Shown: piece after piece, positions 47,103-56,629 of the stretch
Layout: each line of letters begins with the position of its first letter
Numbering within the stretch: position 1 is the stretch's first letter
Assembly (NCBI RefSeq): GCF_001434895.1
Contig: NZ_AZEE01000030.1
Span: forward strand, 286,526 to 350,525
Source: Secundilactobacillus odoratitofui DSM 19909 = JCM 15043
GTDB taxonomy: Bacteria; Bacillota; Bacilli; Lactobacillales; Lactobacillaceae
Direction of reading: 5' to 3'
DNA: 64,000 nucleotides
Notes under the pieces: generated by a model
The model's database searches: none
What the model was told of the DNA's origin: nothing
What the model saw: only the letters and a program-made list of their open reading frames with translations
Translations under genes and position numbers: made by a program

Positions 47103-48440
47103 TCATTTAGTTTTAGAACTGGCCTGAGTATGTCGTTGATGGTAATAGTACACTGGGATGCCAATACCAGTGAGAATCAGGCCGGTAATGGCGAGTCCAA
47201 ATTGGGTCAAAATTGTTACGATCAAGATAAATAGGCCGCCAATAATGGCAATAATTGGAATAACGGGATAGCCGGGTACCTTGTAGGGACGCTTCAGTTC
47301 AGGTTCGCGTCTTCTGAGAATGAATAACGCGATGAACAGCATCACGTTGAAGATCCACATCACGAACACCAACATGTCAGTCAAAGTATCAAAGGAACCC
47401 ATAAACATCATGATCAGGGCAATGCCAAACTCAACTAGACCGGCAAAGTAGGGGACGTAGGTTCGTCGTGAAATTTTTTTCAAGTGTTGACTAAACGGCA
47501 AGGCGTCCTCTGAGGCCATCGCAAACGGAATTCGCATCCCCGTTAAAGTGTAACCGTTAATGGCGCCGTAAACCGAAATCAAGATCCCAATCGTCACTAG
47601 TTTGCCGCCAAGTGGGCCAAAGATGAGCTGAGCGGCTTGTGACGCGGTGTTTTGGTTGCCAGCGATTTGTGAAATCGGCAGACTTTTGAGGAAGACAAAG
47701 TTCACCAAGGCGTAGATGATGGTGATAAAGACGAGTCCCAGCACGATTGCGCGGGGCAGGTCTTTTTCAGGGTGTTTCATTTCACCCGCAATATTACCAA
47801 TACTGATCCAACCATCGTAGGCAAACATTGTTGCCAGCAGGCCACTACTAAAAGCGGTCCAGTAGTTCAGGTGGGCGCCCACGGTCACTGGCAACAAACT
47901 AACGCTTACTTCGGATTTTGAGAATAGGCCAAAGATGACGATGATGGCGATTGGAATCAACTTGAAGATGAGGGCAATCGATTGTAAAGCACCGCCGACC
48001 CGAGCACCCATAAAGTTAATGAGGGTGATACTTAACCCACAAATGATCGCAATGGGTAAGTGCCAAGCCAGTGACAGGTGAAATAAATTGAGAAACTGAG
48101 TCGAAAAGATAATGGAAAGTGCAGCAATGTTGGCCGGGTAATACACCAACATGAGCGCCCAACCCATTAGAAAACCGGGCAACTTACCATAGGTGTATTC
48201 GATATACTTGATAGCACCCCCGGTTCGGGGAATGGCGGCCGCTAATTCGGCGGCTGAAAGACCCGCGCAGATGGTTAACAGGCCACCCAAGACCCAAGCA
48301 GCTAGCGTCATACTAGCTGAACCAGTGACTTCGACAACACTGGCGACCTTGAAGAAGACCCCGCCACCAATGACGGTTCCCATGACAGTCGAGAGGGCTG
48401 TAAACAACCCAATCTCTCGTTTTAAATGTGGTTCACTCAT
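47103..48440 (-). CDS. APC-family amino acid permease (SteT/LAT exchanger type)
   Basis: About 445 residues, 12 membrane helices. I start at ATG 48440 (MSEPHLKREIGLFTALSTVMGTVIGGGVFFKVASV), where GTVIGGGVFF is the first-helix motif of the family. AAWVLGGLLTICAGLSAAELAAAIPRTGGAIKY resembles the serine/threonine exchanger SteT. TTG at 48479 would add 13 residues. It is monocistronic on the minus strand; substrate unknown. Confidence 0.88.
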   Translation of the reverse strand: MSEPHLKREIGLFTALSTVMGTVIGGGVFFKVASVVEVTGSASMTLAAWVLGGLLTICAGLSAAELAAAIPRTGGAIKYIEYTYGKLPGFLMGWALMLVYYPANIAALSIIFSTQFLNLFHLSLAWHLPIAIICGLSITLINFMGARVGGALQSIALIFKLIPIAIIVIFGLFSKSEVSVSLLPVTVGAHLNYWTAFSSGLLATMFAYDGWISIGNIAGEMKHPEKDLPRAIVLGLVFITIIYALVNFVFLKSLPISQIAGNQNTASQAAQLIFGPLGGKLVTIGILISVYGAINGYTLTGMRIPFAMASEDALPFSQHLKKISRRTYVPYFAGLVEFGIALIMMFMGSFDTLTDMLVFVMWIFNVMLFIALFILRRREPELKRPYKVPGYPVIPIIAIIGGLFILIVTILTQFGLAITGLILTGIGIPVYYYHQRHTQASSKTK

Positions 48441-48486
48441 GATTATTGATTCGTCCTTCCAAATAACAATAGCTACCAATTATAGC

Positions 48487-48517
48487 AAACAAAAACCCCG
48501 GTGACAACGCACCGGGG
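48487..48517 (-). terminator. Rho-independent terminator of gntP
   Basis: On the minus strand CCCCGGTGCGTTGTCACCGG begins the hairpin (stem CCCCGGT/ACCGGGG), followed by TTTTTGTTT. Confidence 0.92.
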
Positions 48518-48547
48518 AAGGGTTTCAGATTAGAAATTGATAAATTT

Positions 48548-49906
48548 TTAGTGGAAGAACATATTCAAAATCATGACCACAATAATCCCGACAACTGAGA
48601 TAACCGTTTCAAGCACCGTCCAAATTGAAAGTGTTTGTTTGATGGTCAAATCGAAGTATTCACGGAACATCCAGAATCCAGCATCGTTCACGTGTGATGC
48701 GGCGAGTGAACCGGCACCGATGGCAAGCACCATCAATGCAGGATCAACACCGGCAGCAGACATCAATGGGGCAACGATGCCAGCAGCAGTTAAGGCAGCA
48801 ACGGTTGCTGAACCTAACGCAACACGAAGCACAACGGTGACTAACCAGCCAAGAATCAATGGACTGATACTTGAGTTGGCGAAGAGCTTAGCAACTTCAG
48901 TACCAACACCACCATCAATCAAAACTTGTTTGAAACCACCGCCACCACCAATAACTAACAGTAGCATGGCAATTGACTTAACGGCACTTTCAACGGTTTC
49001 CATGATGTCTTTGGTAGCCTTACCACGAGCCCAGCCCATGGACCACATTGCAAAGATGAGTGAAATCAACATTGCAATGGCTGGATCACCAATTAAGGCA
49101 ACGATTTGGTCAAGCATCGTTGCACCCTTAGTTGGCGTTGCACCGCCATCAACGGTCATCTTATAGATAGTCGTAATCGCCATCAAAATAACTGGGAAGA
49201 GGGAGGTCAAAACAGCTAAACCAAAACTTGGTTCGTCGTTAGGATCAGTTTCCTTCATGTCACCAAATGAACTCAAGTTACCTTTTTGTTGGAAGGCCGA
49301 TGGGGCGAATTTTTGAGCTAACTTAGTGAACAATGGACCAGCGATATAAGCTGATGGAATCGCAACAACTAAACCAAACAGGAGCACTTTACCATCGTTA
49401 GCACCCAAAGCTGCGGCAATGGCAGTTGGTGCTGGGTGAGGTGGTAAGAATCCGTGAGTGACAGACAAAGCGGCAGCCATTGAAATCCCGAGGTAAAGAA
49501 TTGGCACACCGGCTTCAAGCGCAATTGCGAAGACGATTGGGACTAAGAGGACCATACCAACTTCGAAGAAGAGCGCGATCCCAATAATGAATGACGCGAG
49601 CATAATAGCTAATTGTAGACGCTTTTTACCAAACTTTTCAATCAGTGTTGTGGCGATTTTGTGCGCACCACCAGCATCGGCAACTAACCGACCCAGCATC
49701 GCACCAAAACCAAAGACCAATGACAATTCACCTAATTGGCTACCAATACCAGTTTCGATACTAGTGGCAATTTTGGTGAGGTTCATACCTAACAAGATGG
49801 CGGTAAGAACGGAAGTTAGAATCAGGGATACGAAGGTGTTCATTTTGAATTGAATAATCAAAACCAACAGAAAGATAATCCCAATAATAAGTGCGAGAAT
49901 TTCCAT
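48548..49906 (-). CDS. gntP: Gluconate permease (GntP family)
   Basis: Proton-coupled gluconate importer, about 452 residues and 12 or more membrane helices. I start at ATG 49906 (MEILALIIGIIFLLVLIIQFKMNTF) behind AAAGGG. HGFLPPHPAPTAIAAALGAN is the GntP signature; SLVFGFGAMLGRLVADAGGA and HVNDAGFWMFREYF are also typical. It is downstream of gntK in one unit, with a hairpin in the spacer. Confidence 0.94.
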   Translation of the reverse strand: MEILALIIGIIFLLVLIIQFKMNTFVSLILTSVLTAILLGMNLTKIATSIETGIGSQLGELSLVFGFGAMLGRLVADAGGAHKIATTLIEKFGKKRLQLAIMLASFIIGIALFFEVGMVLLVPIVFAIALEAGVPILYLGISMAAALSVTHGFLPPHPAPTAIAAALGANDGKVLLFGLVVAIPSAYIAGPLFTKLAQKFAPSAFQQKGNLSSFGDMKETDPNDEPSFGLAVLTSLFPVILMAITTIYKMTVDGGATPTKGATMLDQIVALIGDPAIAMLISLIFAMWSMGWARGKATKDIMETVESAVKSIAMLLLVIGGGGGFKQVLIDGGVGTEVAKLFANSSISPLILGWLVTVVLRVALGSATVAALTAAGIVAPLMSAAGVDPALMVLAIGAGSLAASHVNDAGFWMFREYFDLTIKQTLSIWTVLETVISVVGIIVVMILNMFFH

Positions 49907-49934
49907 AGTTGTAAACCCTTTCAGAAAATGACAT

Positions 49935-49963
49935 AAGAAACGCCGCCCTAACCGGCGTTTCTT
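49935..49963 (-). repeat. Hairpin in the gntK-gntP spacer
   Basis: AAGAAACGCCG and CGGCGTTTCTT pair perfectly over 11 bp. No T run follows on the minus strand, so it is more likely an mRNA stability or partial termination element than a full stop. Confidence 0.65.
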
Positions 49964-50018
49964 GGTGACAATCAACCAAACCCTTTTTAATAGTTAAAAG
50001 TTGTTACCCAATAATGAA

Positions 50019-51578
50019 TTAAAGCTCGTCTGATGCCTTTTTCTTGGCATCCTGGTTCCGTTGATAATCCGCAATTGCTTTATATTCTGTTTGCAATTGT
50101 CGGCTCAAACGGATGTAAATTGGTACAAGTGCCCGGTAGGCTTCGAAAGTTTCTGGGTTAGGATGGTGAACGTTGGTCGCACCAACGAATTGCTTCACGT
50201 CACTTAGATCATCGATTAAGCCTAAGCTGTACATACCCAAGACGGCTGCACCTAAAGCAGTACCTTCAACGGTTTCAGGGATGGTAACATCTTGTTCGAA
50301 GATGTCAGCCAACATCTGACGCCAAAGAGCAGAGCGGGCGAAACCACCAGTTGCTTGAATGCTGACGGGCTTGCCAACAACTTCTTCCAACGCAATCATA
50401 ACGGTGTAGAGGTTGTAAACGATGCCTTCAAGCGCAGCGCGGACCATGTGTGCACGGGTGTGCGTTCGAGTCAGACCGAAGAATGAGCCACGAGCGTTGG
50501 CATCCCAGATTGGCGCACGTTCGCCACCAAGGAATGGGTGGAAAATCAAACCGTCAGAGCCAGCTGGTACCTTAGAAGCAATCTCAGTTAACAAATCGTA
50601 ACTATCGATTTTCATTTGTTCAGCGGTAATCTTTTCTGGTGCGAACAGTTGGTCACGAACCCAGCGGAAGACGATCCCACCGTTATTAACTGGTCCACCA
50701 ACGACCCACTTGTTAGGTGCGAGGTAGTAACAAAATACCCGTCCCTTAGGATCAATCTTAGGTTTATCAGTGACGACCCGAACGGCACCCGAAGTCCCAA
50801 TCGTGACGGCTACGACGCCTGGATCAATCGCGTTAACACCTAAGTTGGCTAATGGGCCATCTGAGGCGCCCATTACAAATGGTGTGTCTGGATCAATACC
50901 AATCACGCGGGCGTAATCTGGATTCATCCCTGATAACTTATCAGTTGTATCCGCAAGTTCAGGTAATTGATCACGACTTACGCCAGCGAGTTCAAGGGCT
51001 TGGTCATCCCAGTCCATCTTGAAGATGTTGAACATCCCGGTGGCGTTTGCAATTGAGTAGTCCTCTTTTAGCACACCGAACAATTTATAGATAATATATT
51101 CTTTAATACCCACGAACCAACGGGCCTTGTCAAACAAGTCCTTGTGTTCGTTACGCAGCCAAATCAGTTTGGTGAACGGGGTCATTGGGTGAATTGGTGT
51201 CCCAGTCTTTTCATAGATCTGCTTGCCAACGCCATTTTCGCGTAATTCATCAGCGTACTTAACGGCCCGGTTATCGGCCCAGGTAATTGCACGCGTCAAT
51301 GGTTTGTGATCTTCATCAAGTAAGATGAGACTGTGCATAGCGGCAGAGAAGGAGACGCCCTTCAATTCGCCAGCACTTAAGTTGGCTTTACGTAAAACCG
51401 TTGTTAACCCATCAACCATGGCTGAGAAGATTTCTTCTGGGTCTTCTTCAGCCATATCGGGAACATCTTGATAAAGTGGGTATAAGTTGTTAGAGTAACC
51501 TTGAACTTTACCCGCGTTATCGAACAGAACGGTTTTAACACTGGTGGTGCCAATATCTACACCAATCATATAATCCAT
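50019..51578 (-). CDS. gntK: Gluconokinase (FGGY family)
   Basis: Phosphorylates gluconate to 6-phosphogluconate, entering the phosphoketolase pathway. 519 residues; MIGVDIGTTSVKTVLFDNAGK, ITWADNRAVKYADEL, GASDGPLANLGV, TIGTSGAVRVV and IQATGGFARSALWRQMLADIF are as in GntK of Gram-positive bacteria. The pairing with gntP and a divergent RpiR regulator supports the substrate. RBS GAAAGGAAG. Confidence 0.95.
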   Translation of the reverse strand: MDYMIGVDIGTTSVKTVLFDNAGKVQGYSNNLYPLYQDVPDMAEEDPEEIFSAMVDGLTTVLRKANLSAGELKGVSFSAAMHSLILLDEDHKPLTRAITWADNRAVKYADELRENGVGKQIYEKTGTPIHPMTPFTKLIWLRNEHKDLFDKARWFVGIKEYIIYKLFGVLKEDYSIANATGMFNIFKMDWDDQALELAGVSRDQLPELADTTDKLSGMNPDYARVIGIDPDTPFVMGASDGPLANLGVNAIDPGVVAVTIGTSGAVRVVTDKPKIDPKGRVFCYYLAPNKWVVGGPVNNGGIVFRWVRDQLFAPEKITAEQMKIDSYDLLTEIASKVPAGSDGLIFHPFLGGERAPIWDANARGSFFGLTRTHTRAHMVRAALEGIVYNLYTVMIALEEVVGKPVSIQATGGFARSALWRQMLADIFEQDVTIPETVEGTALGAAVLGMYSLGLIDDLSDVKQFVGATNVHHPNPETFEAYRALVPIYIRLSRQLQTEYKAIADYQRNQDAKKKASDEL

Positions 51579-51646
51579 GGTTTAAATGACTTCCTTTCAT
51601 GTTGTTAAACTTAGTAATTGCACTGCACTTGCAGTTTAAATGACTT

Positions 51647-51660
51647 TTAAACCGTTTTCA
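51647..51660 (-). promoter_or_regulatory. cre-like CcpA site upstream of gntK
   Basis: On the minus strand TGAAAACGGTTTAA fits the cre consensus TGWAANCGNTNWCA at all but one position. It lies downstream of the predicted start of transcription, as in roadblock repression. Confidence 0.6.
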
Positions 51661-51704
51661 ACAACTCGCATCTAAAATCGCAATTAATCGAATTAACTTG
51701 ATTT

Positions 51705-51733
51705 ATTATATGAAAAAAATTTTCAGTATTCAA
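51705..51733 (-). promoter_or_regulatory. gntK promoter
   Basis: On the minus strand TTGAAT, a 17-base spacer and TATAAT. Confidence 0.65.
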
Positions 51734-51784
51734 CCCTTTTGTGGTAAAAAGTTTACACTTTATATCGTCAGAGCCATAAAAGAC

Positions 51785-51793
51785 TGGTATAAT
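51785..51793 (+). promoter_or_regulatory. Extended -10 promoter of the RpiR regulator gene
   Basis: TGGTATAAT is an extended -10 element; no good -35. It points away from the gntK promoter in the same 350-base divergent gap. Confidence 0.55.
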
Positions 51794-51877
51794 GGGCTTA
51801 AATTTATTTATTCAATTTAACTTACTGGGCGATAGAATTCACATGAACATCATGTGACTGTTGTCAGGTGAGGCTGG

Positions 51878-51894
51878 TCTCATGATTCATGAGA
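51878..51894. promoter_or_regulatory. 17-base palindrome, candidate RpiR operator
   Basis: TCTCATGATTCATGAGA is a perfect inverted repeat around one base. It lies between the rpiR promoter and start codon, suited to autoregulation. Confidence 0.5.
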
Positions 51895-51928
51895 ACTTAC
51901 AGCAAAACATTTGGAGGAGGCATTCCTT

Positions 51929-52777
51929 GTGGCACGTTCAGCAATCAGTAGTATTCGTTCTTACTATCCAAATTTAAGCAAGTTACACCAAAAAATTGCC
52001 GATTTTGTTTTCGCACAACCACAGATGGTGAGTGAATTGACCATCAACCAGTTGGCGGATAAAGTTGGCGTATCAACGGCGTCCATTTCTCGCTTCGCTA
52101 AGGCGGTTGGGTATAATAACTTCCGCGAATTTAGTATGGACCTTGCTAACGTCACGACGGACATTAATCGGGACACGATGTTTAAGAAGATCCATCCCGA
52201 CGACACACCTAATGAAATGGCGGAGAAAACGTTTCAAGCGATGATTGACGCGCTGATTTCAACGCAGTCTTTGTTACACAACGATCGTTTGGAACAGATT
52301 GTCGACCAAATATTAAAGTGCCGTCAATTGGCGTTCTTTGGGTTAGGTGGTTCATCAGTTGCTGCCTTGGACGGCTACCATAAGTTTCTAAGAACCTCCA
52401 TTAATAGCGAGTATTACCCAGACTTTGACGTGCAATTAATGCAGGCCGCGAAAATGACCGAAAAAGACTGTGCCATTATGATTTCTCACTCTGGTGAAAA
52501 CCAACAGGCATTGACGGTTTTAAAGCAGCTGCAAAACAATCACGTTCCGGTGATTGCCATTACCAGTTACGGGCGTTCTTCATTGGCGCAACGTGCTGAC
52601 TACGTGTTACTTTCGCTAGCTGATCAAGTTAACAAAACCTCTGATGGCATGTACACCTTGATTGCCCAGCTTGCGTTAATTGATAGCCTGTTTACCATTG
52701 TTGCGGTCAAACTTGCTAATAAGACTGAAGCCGTCATGGACCGCGTTCGTGAGGCGATTGATCGAACCAGAACTTAA
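51929..52777 (+). CDS. RpiR/MurR-family transcriptional regulator
   Basis: 282 residues from GTG 51929 (ARSAISSIRSYYPNLSKLHQ) behind GGAGGAGG. N-terminal HTH_6 domain: FVFAQPQMVSELTINQLADKVGVSTASISRFAKAVGYNNFREF. C-terminal SIS sugar-phosphate domain: AFFGLGGSSVAALDGYHKFLR, MISHSGENQQALTVLKQL. Divergent from gntK-gntP, so it most likely senses gluconate 6-phosphate and controls them. Confidence 0.92.
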   Translation: MARSAISSIRSYYPNLSKLHQKIADFVFAQPQMVSELTINQLADKVGVSTASISRFAKAVGYNNFREFSMDLANVTTDINRDTMFKKIHPDDTPNEMAEKTFQAMIDALISTQSLLHNDRLEQIVDQILKCRQLAFFGLGGSSVAALDGYHKFLRTSINSEYYPDFDVQLMQAAKMTEKDCAIMISHSGENQQALTVLKQLQNNHVPVIAITSYGRSSLAQRADYVLLSLADQVNKTSDGMYTLIAQLALIDSLFTIVAVKLANKTEAVMDRVREAIDRTRT

Positions 52778-52853
52778 AAATTCGTAACGAGGTGAGCTGA
52801 AACCATTAAGCATGGTAAAATGGAGTTATCGATGATGCGAAGGGTGATTCAAG

Positions 52854-53621
52854 GTGAAACGACGGCGAATTGAACCAATATACGCAAATACTTATCAGCG
52901 GTTACGTAGACGCTCCCGCTGGCTCAGATTTTTTATGATGCTATTGATCGTACTCGTGATTGTAGGTGGTTGGTTGACTTATCAGCATTACCGCAACCAA
53001 CAACTCAGTAATTTTCCGGTTCGTGGCGTTAGCTTGGATCAGGATAACGGGTTCGTTGATTTTCAGCAATTGCAGCATCAAAACTTCCAATTTGCTTATC
53101 TGCGGGCGACTTCCGGGGCAACTTATACGGACGATCAATTCCAGAGTAGTTATGATCGGGCCTTGGGATCAAACCTAGAGATTGGCATCTACCACGTTTA
53201 CAGTTACTCGACCACACCGGCTGCCCAGTTTGCTAACTTTAAGTCTGAAGTCGGTAACCGGCTTGGTAAATTGCCGATTGCAATCCAACTCACCACTTAT
53301 GGCGACTACAACACGTCAACTTTAAAACAGGCGGATACACAAAAACGGCTTAAAACCTTTATTCAGCTATTGACCCAGCACTATCACCGCTCGACCGTGT
53401 TATGGTGTAATGCCTCCGTTTGGCAGGCACTAAGTACATCTAAATTGAGTATGCAGACACAATGGCTAGCAGATGGATCATTGGCTAAACAACCCAACTC
53501 AATTCGTTTTATTGAGTACGCACCACAGGGCAAGATTCGTCAGAGTGGGCAATCTCAGACGGTACCAATTTCAGTGTTTAATGGTTCACAACGACAGTGG
53601 AATGCCTGGGTAACCAAATAA
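52854..53621 (+). CDS. Membrane-anchored GH25-family protein, catalytic residues lost
   Basis: 255 residues from GTG 52854. A basic N-terminus (RRRIEP, RLRRRSRW) and one membrane helix at about 25-43 place the rest outside the cell. The GH25 fold is visible: RGVSLDQDNGFVDFQQLQ, FAYLRATSGATYTDDQF, IGIYHVYSYSTTPAAQFANF. The usual Asp after RG(I/V) is Ser60, and the DxE of the active site reads Q145-L-T147 in LPIAIQLTTYG. All three acids are thus replaced, so lysozyme activity is unlikely; a wall-binding role is possible. Confidence 0.82.
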   Translation: MKRRRIEPIYANTYQRLRRRSRWLRFFMMLLIVLVIVGGWLTYQHYRNQQLSNFPVRGVSLDQDNGFVDFQQLQHQNFQFAYLRATSGATYTDDQFQSSYDRALGSNLEIGIYHVYSYSTTPAAQFANFKSEVGNRLGKLPIAIQLTTYGDYNTSTLKQADTQKRLKTFIQLLTQHYHRSTVLWCNASVWQALSTSKLSMQTQWLADGSLAKQPNSIRFIEYAPQGKIRQSGQSQTVPISVFNGSQRQWNAWVTK

Positions 53622-53636
53622 AAAGATATTGACATT

Positions 53637-53687
53637 AAAAAAGTTCAAGCAAACACCATTATTAGTCGTTTGCTTGAACTTTTGTTT
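53637..53687. terminator. Bidirectional terminator
   Basis: AAAGTTCAAGCAAAC and GTTTGCTTGAACTTT pair over 15 bp, with T-rich ends on both strands, between the GH25 gene and the convergent DUF4828 gene. Confidence 0.92.
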
Positions 53688-53714
53688 CTATTAGTGAAAT
53701 TGATGTGATATGGA

Positions 53715-54083
53715 TTATAAGTCTTGCGCAGGGATGATGTAGTAAACCACATCGTCAGCTTCATCAAACATTTTGATAGGCACTTCCTGGTCCGCGGTAA
53801 TCGTGATGTGATAGCCGTAGTGATCAAGTAGCACAAGTGAATCTTGAGTCAGCGATTCAACTTGTGCGGGAATCGTATGATGGTCAATGTTAATCGTCAG
53901 ATCAGGACCAATGACGAGGGAGTGCGTTCGCGAAGTTTCCGAATGTTTAAGCTGCCATGAACCAACAAAAATCATGGGTGACACAGCGTTACTCTGGTGT
54001 CGGCGTCTGGCAATCCGTGGGGAGTTATGAACGAGATCGTGAAAGAATGACTGACTGGATTGAAAAAGCTGCTTGGCATTCAT
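53715..54083 (-). CDS. DUF4828-like small protein
   Basis: 122 residues. The C-terminal part (FVGSWQLKHSETSRTHSLVIGPDLTINID, LVLLDHYGYHITI, MFDEADDVVYYII) matches what I recall of DUF4828, a lactobacillus family with a lipocalin-like beta pattern. No signal peptide or membrane helix. Function unknown. It has GGGAGG upstream of its ATG and lies alone on the minus strand. Confidence 0.75.
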   Translation of the reverse strand: MNAKQLFQSSQSFFHDLVHNSPRIARRRHQSNAVSPMIFVGSWQLKHSETSRTHSLVIGPDLTINIDHHTIPAQVESLTQDSLVLLDHYGYHITITADQEVPIKMFDEADDVVYYIIPAQDL

Positions 54084-54245
54084 TTTTAACGACCTCCCTT
54101 AAAAACATACTTTGTCTGTTATATTAACATGTTTAGAAAGCGATTCACTATTCTTTTACTTAAATTTAAAGAAAATTGCGCTTATCGTTATCTTTTGACG
54201 TCGGAACTGCTATCATAAATGTAAACCGATAAAGGAGCGTCCAAC

Positions 54246-55250
54246 ATGATTAAATTTGGTATTATTGGCACAAATTGGATTACACAACAATTTGTTGAGG
54301 CTGCACAAGCTTCTAATGAATATGAGTTAACTGCCGTTTATTCACGACATCAAGATACGGCAACCGCATTTAGTGAAAAGAATGGTGGTTCACAAACTTT
54401 CACCGCGCTAGATGACTTTTTTGCAACCGGTGATTTTTCGACGGTTTACATTGCGTCGCCTAATAGTTTGCATTATGAACAAGCGGTGCTTGCAATAAAC
54501 GCTGGTAAGAACGTCATTATCGAGAAACCAGCCTTTGAAAACCAAGCTCAAATGGAAAAAATTCAAGAGCTGCTCAAGCAGCATCCAGAGGTCCGTTATT
54601 TTGAAGCCGCACGAAACATTCACACGCCTAATTTCAAGGCCATTCAAACCCAACTGACTAAAATGCCAGTGGTGCAGGGTGCAAGTTTAACCTACATGAA
54701 GTATAGTTCCCGCTATGATCAAGTTCTGGCTGGCAAGGAGCCCAACGTTTTCTCACTCAAATTCGCAGGTGGGGCCTTACAAGATTTGGGCGTTTATCCA
54801 TTGTATGACGCCATCACACTGTTTGGCATGCCAGATGAATTTAATTACTTCCCTGAATTTATTCAAACCGGTGTTGACGGTAAAGGTGTCGCAATCTTGC
54901 AATACGGCGAATTTAATGTGACTCTAAGCTTTGGCAAGACCACCAACTCCTATATGACATCGGAGATTTACGGTCTTAAAGATACCATTGAAATCGATGA
55001 TGCCGGTGAACTTGGCGAGGCGACTTACATTGATGAAACCGGGAAACGGACTTTGATCAGTGAACCGGTCACAGATAATCCCATGTTACCAGAAGCCAGA
55101 GACTTTGCCCGCGTTTTGAACGATCCCGAAAATGCTGACAATCAGGCTGATTATGACCGCTGGTTAAATTTAAGTGTGCAAGTCAATAAAGTGCTGTTTA
55201 ATCTCCGTCAATCTGGTAAGATTGTATTTTATGACGAACGAGATAACTAA
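54246..55250 (+). CDS. Gfo/Idh/MocA-family oxidoreductase
   Basis: 334 residues. The N-terminal Rossmann domain begins MIKFGIIGTNWITQQFVEAAQ and carries VYIASPNSLHYEQAVLAINAGKNVIIEKPAF, the EKP Lys motif of the family. The C-terminal domain has GGALQDLGVYPLYDAITLFG with the likely catalytic Asp-x-x-x-Tyr. Substrate, probably a sugar or inositol-type alcohol, is unknown. RBS AAAGGAG. The helicase start follows within 25 bases. Confidence 0.92.
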   Translation: MIKFGIIGTNWITQQFVEAAQASNEYELTAVYSRHQDTATAFSEKNGGSQTFTALDDFFATGDFSTVYIASPNSLHYEQAVLAINAGKNVIIEKPAFENQAQMEKIQELLKQHPEVRYFEAARNIHTPNFKAIQTQLTKMPVVQGASLTYMKYSSRYDQVLAGKEPNVFSLKFAGGALQDLGVYPLYDAITLFGMPDEFNYFPEFIQTGVDGKGVAILQYGEFNVTLSFGKTTNSYMTSEIYGLKDTIEIDDAGELGEATYIDETGKRTLISEPVTDNPMLPEARDFARVLNDPENADNQADYDRWLNLSVQVNKVLFNLRQSGKIVFYDERDN

Positions 55251-55274
55251 TTTATGACTGGGAGTGACAATAGG

Positions 55275-56597
55275 ATGATTTCGCAATTTAAAACGCGTTT
55301 CGAAAAACTAGGTTTTACTGAATTATCACCGATTCAGTCGGCCGTATATGAGCCAATCAAGCAAGGACAGAGTGTCCTTGGCTTGGCGCCGACTGGATCT
55401 GGTAAAACACTGGGCTTTGTATTGCCAATGTTGGAGCGATTAACGCCAGGTGACGGTATTCAGGCAATGATTATTGCCCCATCGCAAGAACTCGCAATGC
55501 AATTAACTAACGTTACGCGTTCGTTTGCAACACTTGTGGATCTAAAGGTCACTTCAATTACCGGTGGTGCCAATGTCAAACGGCAACTCGAACAGCTCAA
55601 GAAGCACCCAGACGTTGTGATTGGGACACCGGGTCGAATCTTAAACTTGTTAGAGGAGCGAAAGTTAAAGGCGCACCAAGTCCAGACAGTCATTGTTGAT
55701 GAAGCTGATGACTTGTTAGCCGGCGAAACATTTGATGCCGTCCGTGCAATTTTGCAGGAAGTGCCAGCCCAGGCACAACTCGGCTTCTTTTCAGCGACTG
55801 AAACTCCCATTTTGGCTGAACTTGAAAAGTGGTTTGGTCAACCCGTTGCGCGGTTCGATGTACGTGCGGTTGATAACACTCAGGGCGTGGTTCGGCATGG
55901 CTTACTTCAAGTTGGTAACTTGAAGAAGGCCGGGATGCTGGGTCATTTAACGTCTATTAAACAATTTAAGGCACTTGTCTTTTTTAATCACGTGGGTAAT
56001 CTGCAGCAAACCAAAAGTTGGTTAGTGCACCATCACGTGCCAGTTGCAACACTGACGGCTAATCAACGTCAAACTGAACGTCAAAAAGCGCTGACTGATT
56101 TCCGGTTAGGCAGAGTGAAACTATTGCTTTCGACTGACGTAGCGGCTAGAGGGTTAGATATCGCCAAATTGCCAGCGGTGGTGAACTACGATCTACCGGG
56201 CACAGCAATTATTTATACCCACCGGGTTGGTCGTACAGGTCGAATGGGTGAACCCGGTCAAGTCATTAACTTTGGTGATGATCACGACCTACGTGATTTA
56301 AAACGGTTATTAAAAGACACTGAGTATGACCTGGAACCAGTTTACTATCAGGATCATCAACTAAGCACCTCAATGCCCAAACAGGCTCGACCTAAGTCTG
56401 ATGAGACGCCCGATAAAGCTGTTGGCGACAAGTCACAGGCAACTCAAGTAACTAATAATTCTACAGCTGATCAGCCTGTTTCAAAGGAAGTGGCTGTTTC
56501 TCAGTCTCGAGAATCATCAGTTACCAAAGCGAAAAAACACCGAAACAAAAATAAGCATTCGAAACGTAAAGGGATGCGTCATAAACGAGAAAGCTAA
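55275..56597 (+). CDS. DEAD-box RNA helicase
   Basis: 440 residues. I choose ATG 55275 (MISQFKTRFEKLGFTELSPIQ) behind GGGAGTG; ATG 55254 has no ribosome binding site. Motifs: Q (FTELSPIQ), I (APTGSGKT), Ia (PSQELAMQ), Ib (TPGR), II (DEAD), III (SAT), V (ARGLDIA), VI (HRVGRTGR). A basic tail of about 70 residues ends in KKHRNKNKHSKRKGMRHKRE and would bind RNA. Similar to CshB-type helicases acting in RNA decay or ribosome assembly. Confidence 0.94.
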   Translation: MISQFKTRFEKLGFTELSPIQSAVYEPIKQGQSVLGLAPTGSGKTLGFVLPMLERLTPGDGIQAMIIAPSQELAMQLTNVTRSFATLVDLKVTSITGGANVKRQLEQLKKHPDVVIGTPGRILNLLEERKLKAHQVQTVIVDEADDLLAGETFDAVRAILQEVPAQAQLGFFSATETPILAELEKWFGQPVARFDVRAVDNTQGVVRHGLLQVGNLKKAGMLGHLTSIKQFKALVFFNHVGNLQQTKSWLVHHHVPVATLTANQRQTERQKALTDFRLGRVKLLLSTDVAARGLDIAKLPAVVNYDLPGTAIIYTHRVGRTGRMGEPGQVINFGDDHDLRDLKRLLKDTEYDLEPVYYQDHQLSTSMPKQARPKSDETPDKAVGDKSQATQVTNNSTADQPVSKEVAVSQSRESSVTKAKKHRNKNKHSKRKGMRHKRES

Positions 56598-56629
56598 ACG
56601 AACAATTTTAAGAGAGTGAGCGATGAAAA

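Noticed and set aside
48573-49166. 197-codon frame opposite gntP
   Set aside because: It is antisense to a membrane protein with clear family motifs, and shows no ribosome binding site.
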